Under the pieces are notes generated by a model. The model worked only from the letters and a program-made list of their open reading frames with translations, ran no database searches and was not told the origin of the DNA. This document shows positions 57,636 through 64,000 of a stretch of 64,000 nucleotides of DNA, piece by piece. This DNA comes from Romanomermis culicivorax (taxonomy: Eukaryota > Nematoda > Enoplea > Mermithida > Mermithidae). The translations under genes were made by a program, and so were the position numbers. Location: contig CAWUHX010000098.1 in NCBI GenBank assembly GCA_963922205.1, forward strand, positions 372,001 to 436,000. Reading direction: 5' to 3'. Each line of letters begins with the position of its first letter. The first letter of the stretch is position 1.

Positions 57636-57715
57636 GATGAGTTTTTTCTTTGTGTTAAAAGTACAGAGTTGAGCAAATAAGTAAGTTTATTTTCGGTTCG
57701 AAGAAAATAAAATAA
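57636..57715 (+). repeat. Block Y of the DIRS-like element, internal copy
   Basis: GATGAGTTTTTTCTTTGTG to AAGAAAATAAAATAA, nearly identical to 59180-59258. It contains CAAATAAGTAAGTTTATTTT and its inverse AAAATAAGTGAACTTATTTG, a hairpin of about 20-bp arms. Confidence 0.8.
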
Positions 57716-57999
57716 GTGAACTTATTTGCGGTATTACTGTAGCTTTGGGAACAAAGTATGAAATTACGAACCTGCAAACACAATATGTTCGCATATATAA
57801 AACAAGTTTAGCTCCTCCTCCCTCACTTTGGTCTCTATTTGTTGTCAAACTGCTCCGTTTCTTCGAAATTTACGAATTATTTATGATACATTATTAAGAA
57901 TTTGAACTAATTTTCGGCAAATCGTGCACTCTACGAACCCACCCACCCTCCCATTTCAAAGTTGATTGTTTTCTTTTCTTTACTGCAGGAACATTGCTT

Positions 58000-58965
58000 T
58001 CATGTTGGTGGAAATCCCTGGAGGACTCAAACTTTTCGTTAGAAGAGATTCAATCGCTTAAATCTATAATTCTATCCTCAAAATCACCAAATACACTGAA
58101 GTCATATTCTTCCAAATTACAAAATTGGTTCGATTGATCCTCAGAAAAATTGGCATGCCCTCTTCCCGCCAATCCGATACATGTAGCGATTACTTATCAT
58201 TTTTATTACGATCAAATTTGAGCTCTTCATCAATAATACAGACTTATTGTAGCATTTCTTGGCTTCACAAACTCTCGGATTTCAACGATTTAGGGAAGCA
58301 TCCATTGATTTCATCTGTTATTCATGCCTCCAAACGAATTTATCACCCTGGTAACCGAAAAGAGCCATTATGGATGATGGACATCAACAAAATGGCAGAT
58401 CTGTTACTCCCTAACCCTACCTTGAGCAACACGCGCCTTTTGGCATTGGTCTTAATTTCATTTTCGGGATTTTTAAGAATTTCAGGGACATTGAACATTA
58501 GAATCTCTGATCTAAATATTAGAATAGATCACATACCTTCGAGTAAAACAGATATTTTTCGAGATGATCAATCTGTTTTCATATCTCGGACGGATCAACC
58601 AACTTGCCGTTGTACAGCACTACTGGCTGTAGATAAGCGCAGCCGAAATTCCATTGAATTCGACTGAATTTTTATTTCTAACAATAAGCAAGCAGAACAA
58701 TGCAGAAAAATTGACAGATCGTAATCTAAGTTATGGCAGAGCACAAGAACTATTGAAAAAGCTCTATAAGGACATAAGACTAAATTCCTCTAAACACCGC
58801 ACCCATAGTTTGAGATCAGGGGGCGCAACAGCAGCCTCTGATGCAGGAATATCACACGAACTTATCAAAACTCACGGCTGTTGGAAATCTGATAATGTCA
58901 AAAATCGTTACATAAAACACTCGATAACCAGGAGGCTTACTGTATCTCAATGCTTAAAATTGTAA
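58000..58965 (+). pseudogene. Tyrosine recombinase of the DIRS-like element, one frameshift
   Basis: The N-terminal frame (58125-58667) has the core-binding helices and the first catalytic Arg in FSGFLRISGTL, with SSKTD after it. The C-terminal frame (58654-58965) has HSLRSGGATAASDAG (His-x2-Arg), HGCWKSDNVKNRYIKHS (His/Trp and the nucleophile Tyr). The two frames overlap by 14 bp, so one indel separates them. All catalytic positions R-H-R-H/W-Y are visible. Upstream in-frame sequence (57990-58124, SLEEIQSLKSIILSSKSPN) suggests that the protein starts earlier. The enzyme would integrate a circular DNA copy by recombination. Confidence 0.85.
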
Positions 58966-59179
58966 CAATTTTCTTTTTTTAGGATTTCCCTCAACGCCTG
59001 CAGTTGCAGCGTGAAGTCCACAACGTTTTTAACCAACGTTTTTTTGTATAAAAATTTGTTACGTGAATCGAAACGAATATGATGTAAATATTCTCTATCT
59101 TTCGTCTCAATGCTTCATTCATGGCCTGTGTGCCCAATTTGTTAGCAGCGACAAATAAAAGAGACTAAACTGAAAAAAA

Positions 59180-59341
59180 GATGAGTTTTTTCTTTGTGTT
59201 AAAAGTACAGAGTTGAGCAAATAAGTAAGTTTATTTTCGGTTCGAAGAAAAGAAAATAATGTGGAATCGAAATGAATTCGCAGAGATTTACTGTAGCTTA
59301 GAAAATAGCTAGAGCCAATATGAACCTGTTATTCATCTATC
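59180..59341 (+). repeat. Right-end Y-X repeat pair of the DIRS-like element
   Basis: Block Y (59180-59258) runs directly into block X (59258-59341). X matches the left end at 55620-55702 and Y matches 57636-57715. Confidence 0.8.
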
Positions 59342-59671
59342 CAAATGTACGAATCAAAACTGATCACGTAGCTAGCAGTTTCATTGTCCACTCAACCAGC
59401 AAAACAAGTAGCGATTCTCAGAAGAGAAAATACTTGAAAAAGCCAATCTCAAAAGAGTGAAATATATTTAAAATGTGCCATGTTATATAACGAAATTGAC
59501 AAAGTTCTATTGAATATAATAAGCGAGTTGTCCAGGTTCGAAAAAGATAGTTTTAGTGCTCTCTTGCTCTTTTTTGTAACATCGTTATTTATTTCTGTTT
59601 ATATTATTTCGCTTTCCCTTTTTTGATTTATTGCATAATCTGCTTTTCTTGTACTGAAAGTTTGCTAACTA

Positions 59672-59916
59672 TAGTCCGTTTTGTACAAAATGCTTCCAAA
59701 TCGAAAAGTGACATAAATCGGTATCGTTGTCAAAATCGTTTACATACAGCTCTTATTGTAAAATTTTCCACTCGAAAAATTGTTAAGGGTTAGTTATGTG
59801 TGCTCACGAATTTCTATTCCCATATGATATACTGTTTATCAGAAAATCGTGAAAATCTGAAATACTACTTGGTTTCCACTTCCATTATCTAGAAGCATTT
59901 CAAGAAAAACATACAA
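59672..59916. mobile_element. TA-MITE copy (245 bp)
   Basis: TAGTCCGTTTTGTACAAAATG to the inverse end CATTTCAAGAAAAACATACAA, flanked by TA (59670-59671 and 59917-59918). It has the orientation of the 50657 copy and is inverted relative to 56217. Confidence 0.85.
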
Positions 59917-59918
59917 TA

Positions 59919-61036
59919 GAATGTCACAGTCGTCACATTATACCCTGATCCTGATGAGAATAGTGTCACGATAAGTGAATTTGTAAAGTATGTAAATTAA
60001 GCTAAGCTTAAGGTTACTGTATAATTTCGTCCAAATTAGTTCGTGTAGGAATTGTACAGTAATCCATTATTAAGTTGTTTTTCCATTTTTTACCATTAGG
60101 GAAAATGTAGGTTAAGTAGCCCATTGTTTGTACATTTTTGACGATAATTTGCCAAAACCATTAGTGCATTTTCGTTTCATTATTTACTCGGCCATCGCAA
60201 AATATGTATGGAAAGGATTACAGTAGGAAAATAAGAGCCCAAAAAACAGAGAACTACTAATCCCTTTTGTCCACTTACCAACTCCCACCCGATGGGTGGA
60301 CAACTCCAAGGAACCCGTCATAAACAAGTTCAACCAATCAGGTTCAAACGTTTTCCTCCATTCCCAATAAACAACTCTAGCGAATGAGATTTCCCTCACC
60401 AAAAACCCCACCTCTTTTTCCGGATCCTCGAAAAAAAACGGAAAAACGGTCAGTTCGTTCTTTTGGATCCTCGAAAATCGGCAGCGTCTCACTTTACCGA
60501 CTACGTGAGTTCCCTACCTCTTCGTGTGTTGTATTTTTCTTGGACGACGTTCATTCCGTCCAGCAGGTTGTTTTTGTTTGAGGACGACGTTCATCCGTCC
60601 AAGTAGTTTGTATTTGTTTGAGGACGACGTTCATCCGTCCAATTAGTTTGTGTTTGTTCGAGGACGACGTTCACCCGTCCAATTAGTTTGTATTTGTTTG
60701 AGGACGACGTTCATCCGTCCAATTGTGTGTGTTTATCGGCGACGTTTATCCGCCAATAATTTATTTTCGAGACAACGCCTATCCCTCCATAGGAATCTCA
60801 CCTCCCCGACTCATATTTATCCCTCCATAGGAATCTCACCTCCCCGACTCATATTTAGTAGCTCTCAGATTCCTTTTCTCTCAGTTGCTCTTATTCTCCT
60901 GCCCGTGTCCCCTGCCTTATCCACATTATTGTAATTTAGCCTGTTAATATTCTATTTCAATAAACGAATATTTTAGAGGCGTTTACATAACCAGGAAAAT
61001 TACCCTTTACGTAACAAGTGAGCCTTACGTAACAAG
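59919..61036 (+). repeat. Probable 5' LTR region of the gag-env element
   Basis: The right boundary is supported: GCCTTACGTAACA is followed by two bases and a primer-binding-like TGGCGACC. AATAAA at 60959-60964 fits an R-region poly(A) signal. The left boundary is not visible; I found no matching TG start or target duplication. It includes the 40-bp tandem array (60541-60735) and a 38-bp direct repeat (60781-60856, ATCCCTCCATAGGAATCTCA). Only one LTR lies in the window, so this call rests on layout. Confidence 0.5.
60541..60735 (+). repeat. 40-bp tandem repeat with GGACG...CGTCC hairpin, about five units
   Basis: The unit TTGTTTGAGGACGACGTTCA plus TCCGTCCAATTAGTTTGTAT is repeated with small changes. 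Each unit can fold as GGACGacgttcatCCGTCC. Confidence 0.9.
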
Positions 61037-61054
61037 TGGCGACCGTACCTATCC
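61037..61054 (+). promoter_or_regulatory. Putative primer-binding site
   Basis: TGGCGACCGTACCTATCC starts two bases after the likely LTR end AACA. Primer-binding sites of LTR elements begin TGG because tRNAs end CCA. The gypsy element at 9530 has the same AG-TGG spacing. I did not assign the tRNA. Confidence 0.5.
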
Positions 61055-61260
61055 GAACGGAAAAAAGTAAGTCCCTAGTTTTTTATTCCCACCCTTCCTG
61101 TTGAAAAAGTCCCATCCCATCATTCTAAAAGTTCCATTTACCATTCCTCTCCCGTTTTCTCGTTGTTAACAAAATTCTGGCTGAACAAAAGAAAAGTTTG
61201 TCAGACCAATTTCGTCAAATTGAAAAGGAAGCAAAAAGCCAAGTTTTGAACACCCGAAAA

Positions 61261-64000
61261 ATGATCCACCCTGACCAGATCGATCAAATCGTTAGACATT
61301 CCATTGAACATGTTGTTGACGACAGACTTAGGGGTCTAGAGGACCGGCTAAGAGATGTTATTCCTGGTCAAAATGCCCCAAATCGTGAAATAAATACAGT
61401 GTTGAATGATATCCGCCTAGCCAATTTCAGGAACAACCCATTCGTTCCCATCAGATCCCCACCCCTATTTTCCGGTTCTTTTGGTCAAAATTTTTTGGAC
61501 TGGATAAAAAATTTTGAAACCTTCCTCACCTTTCAAGGCGTCAAACCTGACGATGAAGAAATAAGGAAAGCCTGTTTCGAGTCCTACCTTTCCGGACCTG
61601 CTCTAGCCACCCTGGATGATCTGAGGCTAAGACAGAACCCTCCCACCACATACGAGCAGTATAAAAATTGTTTCCAACGTTTATACCCCAATAACCGCGA
61701 TTGTGATATTCATCAACAACTTTTGATGGAAAGAAAACAAAAAAGTTCAGAACTTGGCACTGAATTCCTTTCAGAACTTAGAAAAATTGCACGGCAAGCT
61801 TTCCCAAATTTGTCCTTGGAGGATAGAGAAAACCTGATAAAACCCATATTTTTACGAGGCTTAACGCCGGAAATTCGTGAAATTTTGAGATACCGTGAAT
61901 TCGCAAACTTAGATGAAGCCCATAAGGCTGTCATGTACGTAGAATCTCAACGAGCCCGACCTGGTTTCTCATCATCTATTCCCAGAATACCCCCCAATGA
62001 CATGGTTGCAACAGTTACCCAAAGTAATATTGAACGTTCTTTACTTGACCTCACAGATAAAATGTCAAAACTTTTCGACCGAAAAACGACCCCTCCACCG
62101 GTTTCCTGCACTTATTGTGGCAAGAGCGGCCACTTGGAAAACGTGTGCCGCAAGAAACAACGAGACGACCAACGAAAAACCAGTTATCCCCGCAGGCCCA
62201 ACACGTGGAAACCCGACACGGGTCACCGGCGGCCCTATTCGGAACACCAATGGTCCAACCAAAATCCGCCCAAATCCCCAAATAATTTTGGCCATTCCAA
62301 TAACAGCTGCTTTAACTGCGGCGAGCGTAACCATTTGGCCAGGCATTGCACAGCGCCACGGAAAAGTAAGTACCCATCCAATATTCACCAACAATCCTGC
62401 TCCCCAGATATTGCCGTCTCTTCCCCCCTCGATTTTGATGATATAGAAATGTTCCTCCAATGTTCAGGACAACAGACAGCAGGCCACATCAATACGTTGT
62501 TTACGAAAAGCAACAACCCCAACCCAAAAAGTAAGTCGGTCCAGATGGCCATGACCAAAAATACCCAAACCACCCAACCACCCATCTCCTTGTTAAAAAT
62601 TAAATTTTCCCCAAAATTGCAAAAATTGGGCCCTTATTTTTTTCAAGCAATTTTCAAAAATCCAAATCCGAAAAAGCCGAAAAAACCCACTCCCAACACC
62701 AATCAAGAAACGAGCCCTAGAACCCCAAGCCCTGCCCCATCACCTGAACGTCAACGGTTCCCATCACAATCATCGGCAGCGTCAGCCCAATCCACTCGCC
62801 CACCAACCCCCAAATCGCCGGCCGAATTTCAAGTTGAGATCGTCTACCCAGACGATATGGAAGACGGTGAATATACCAAAGAATCCCCAAAACCCAATTT
62901 AACCCAGAATTCGTTTTTTGTTCAGGCGAGATCACCAACGCAGCCTGAAGACACCCAACGCCGACTGAGGCGAAACGAAAAGTTTTGGCAACCCAACATG
63001 ATTTCTTTTTTATGTTTCTTGTCGTTTTTTTTCGCGCCAATAAATGGCACATTTCAATTATGTGGTATGTCTAGGAGTGGCCATGCAATTGACATCCCGA
63101 AAAGTGTCCAATGTGAAGCCCCAAATTCCCCTGCCCATCTCAGTAAAATAGTGGCCAATGTCTATATTCCAAAAACCCAACCAGATACCGCCCCTGCCTT
63201 CAAATGTCAAATGCGTACGAGAACTATTTGTACAAACACGGGATTTTTCGGATCAAAAGGCATTGTCCTGGACTCCTCAAAAATTGCCCCAATTCCCGCG
63301 TCCGAGTGCAGAGAAGCATTTTTCACCAAAAGTTACCAAACAAAAAACTTGACCCACGTCTCCCCCGGTTTTTGGAGCACAGAAAACCCACTAAAAGTCG
63401 ATTTTAAGTGGTGCTGTAGTGATCATTGTACTACAGTAACAAATTTGATTATCGAAGAAGGCAATGTTGCCTCTTGGGACCCTGATCATTTGACCACCGA
63501 TTTAGGCGACTCCGGCGGTTGCAAGCCCCTAGCCGGACAGTGCACTCTCACTGATGGAATAATTTTGTGGGACGATACCAAATTCAAGGACACCTGTTCC
63601 CTCCAACTAAAAGGCACATATAACGGAACCCTAAGCGATAATTATGTTGTCATAGACGCTATTCAGGGCGCATTTACCCTAAAGTCTGCTTACACTCAAT
63701 GTTCCAAAATTGAAAAAGCCGTCCTAACCCACCAAGGAGTCATTTTAGTGCTTAAAAATATGACCCAACTCGCCTCATCAAATTCGGATGAAAATTCAGA
63801 CCCTATCAACCCAGACCCAGTGAATGCGAAGTTAAATTTCTTAACACAAAAAATTTTGGACTTGGAATACGAAAATTTCCGAAATGTTTGGTCAGAATTG
63901 TGTCGTCAAGCCCAAAGATATCTTGACATCATTTGGCAACTTTTACATTTTGACCCCACCCTTGGTGCCCGTGCATTTTTACATCGGACTGACATAATCG
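61261..64000 (+). CDS. Gag-Env-like polyprotein of an LTR retrotransposon, incomplete at the right edge
   Basis: An uninterrupted frame of 913 codons from the first in-frame ATG to the window end; the frame is open from 61129. Residues about 60-230 are a Ty3/gypsy-type capsid: PPLFSGSFGQNFLDWIKNFE, ACFESYLSGPALATLDDL, YEQYKNCFQRLYPN and LIKPIFLRGLTPEIREIL. Two CCHC zinc knuckles follow (CTYCGKSGHLENVC at ~283-296, CFNCGERNHLARHC at ~351-364), then a long Pro/Ser-rich linker (to ~560) and basic RRLRR (567-571). At residue 580 MISFLCFLSFFFAPINGTFQ looks like a signal peptide. The rest is a cysteine-rich ectodomain with several Asn-x-Thr sites (INGT, KNLT, YNGT, KNMT) and the motif GGCKPLAGQCTLTDGIILW. 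There is no protease, RT or integrase between Gag and Env. Env could be made by splicing (donor-like AAAAGTAAGTA at 62362), by deletion of pol, or as a true fusion. The Env family is not assigned. Confidence 0.8.
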   Translation, partial: MIHPDQIDQIVRHSIEHVVDDRLRGLEDRLRDVIPGQNAPNREINTVLNDIRLANFRNNPFVPIRSPPLFSGSFGQNFLDWIKNFETFLTFQGVKPDDEEIRKACFESYLSGPALATLDDLRLRQNPPTTYEQYKNCFQRLYPNNRDCDIHQQLLMERKQKSSELGTEFLSELRKIARQAFPNLSLEDRENLIKPIFLRGLTPEIREILRYREFANLDEAHKAVMYVESQRARPGFSSSIPRIPPNDMVATVTQSNIERSLLDLTDKMSKLFDRKTTPPPVSCTYCGKSGHLENVCRKKQRDDQRKTSYPRRPNTWKPDTGHRRPYSEHQWSNQNPPKSPNNFGHSNNSCFNCGERNHLARHCTAPRKSKYPSNIHQQSCSPDIAVSSPLDFDDIEMFLQCSGQQTAGHINTLFTKSNNPNPKSKSVQMAMTKNTQTTQPPISLLKIKFSPKLQKLGPYFFQAIFKNPNPKKPKKPTPNTNQETSPRTPSPAPSPERQRFPSQSSAASAQSTRPPTPKSPAEFQVEIVYPDDMEDGEYTKESPKPNLTQNSFFVQARSPTQPEDTQRRLRRNEKFWQPNMISFLCFLSFFFAPINGTFQLCGMSRSGHAIDIPKSVQCEAPNSPAHLSKIVANVYIPKTQPDTAPAFKCQMRTRTICTNTGFFGSKGIVLDSSKIAPIPASECREAFFTKSYQTKNLTHVSPGFWSTENPLKVDFKWCCSDHCTTVTNLIIEEGNVASWDPDHLTTDLGDSGGCKPLAGQCTLTDGIILWDDTKFKDTCSLQLKGTYNGTLSDNYVVIDAIQGAFTLKSAYTQCSKIEKAVLTHQGVILVLKNMTQLASSNSDENSDPINPDPVNAKLNFLTQKILDLEYENFRNVWSELCRQAQRYLDIIWQLLHFDPTLGARAFLHRTDII

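Larger units (their letters stand above)
55620..59341 (+). mobile_element. DIRS/Ngaro-like tyrosine-recombinase retrotransposon, decayed
   Basis: RT (55713-56219 continued after 56463), RNase H (about 56800-57600) and a tyrosine recombinase (58000-58965) lie in this order on the plus strand. The unit is bordered by split repeats: block X (ATGTGGAATCGAAATGAATT...) at 55620-55702 and 59258-59341, and block Y (GATGAGTTTTTTCTTTGTG...) at 57636-57715 and 59180-59258. Y and X are adjacent at the right end. Such split repeats, together with a tyrosine recombinase in place of an integrase, define the DIRS order. The internal Y between RNase H and recombinase is not the textbook position. Stops, one frameshift in the recombinase and two insertions show that it is inactive. 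Confidence 0.75.

Noticed and set aside
60541-60735. CRISPR-like spaced repeats
   Set aside because: Eukaryotic context, contiguous 40-bp units with no unique spacers; an ordinary tandem array.
62051-63052. Minus-strand ORFs across the gag-env region
   Set aside because: Antisense shadows of the long plus-strand frame with zinc knuckles and signal peptide.

Overview
The window is nuclear DNA of an AT-rich, repeat-laden metazoan, most likely an invertebrate. The evidence is a spliced gene for the 26S proteasome ATPase Rpt3/PSMC4, several very short introns (49-78 bp, GT-AG) beside multi-kilobase introns, a leucine-rich-repeat/immunoglobulin receptor gene, and remains of PIF/Harbinger, hAT, Ty3/gypsy and DIRS/Ngaro-type elements. 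I cannot name the phylum from the sequence alone. There are no operons and no rRNA or tRNA genes that I can support.

Layout. 1-2.1 kb: part of a two-gene PIF/Harbinger transposon, minus strand. A complete three-exon Myb/SANT-like partner gene lies upstream of the 5' end of the transposase gene, which runs off the left edge. 2176-10007: a Ty3/gypsy LTR retrotransposon, minus strand, flanked by a TAGA duplication. Its gag to RNase H part is deleted and the integrase is intact. An unexplained exonuclease-like ORF plus Gly/Arg-rich ORF sits where env would be. Its 3' LTR is swollen by nested fold-back elements. 10.0-21.7 kb: AT-rich DNA with an LRR-Ig receptor gene (12100-14716, minus), a long (ACT)n array and two MITE-like elements.

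21734-42976: the complete PSMC4/Rpt3 gene, minus strand. Nine exons assemble without a break into 417 residues. The four largest introns (3.6-6.0 kb) are filled with nested transposons: a solo LTR of the same gypsy family, a BED-finger hAT inserted into another hAT-like element, and a 4.5-kb long-terminal-inverted-repeat element.

43-55.6 kb: dispersed repeats around a decayed element that joins a lamin-tail-like domain to a hAT transposase (45.6-49.1 kb). 55.6-59.3 kb: a DIRS/Ngaro-like tyrosine-recombinase retrotransposon whose RT frame is split by a 244-bp TA-target MITE. 59.9-64.0 kb: the left end of a young-looking LTR element (tandem repeats, AATAAA, primer-binding site). It carries one uninterrupted 2.74-kb frame that encodes Gag with two zinc knuckles and then, without any pol, a secreted cysteine-rich Env-like ectodomain running off the right edge.

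How it fits together: one essential host gene and one receptor gene are embedded in layers of transposons. Target-site duplications and interrupted frames give the order of several nested insertions.
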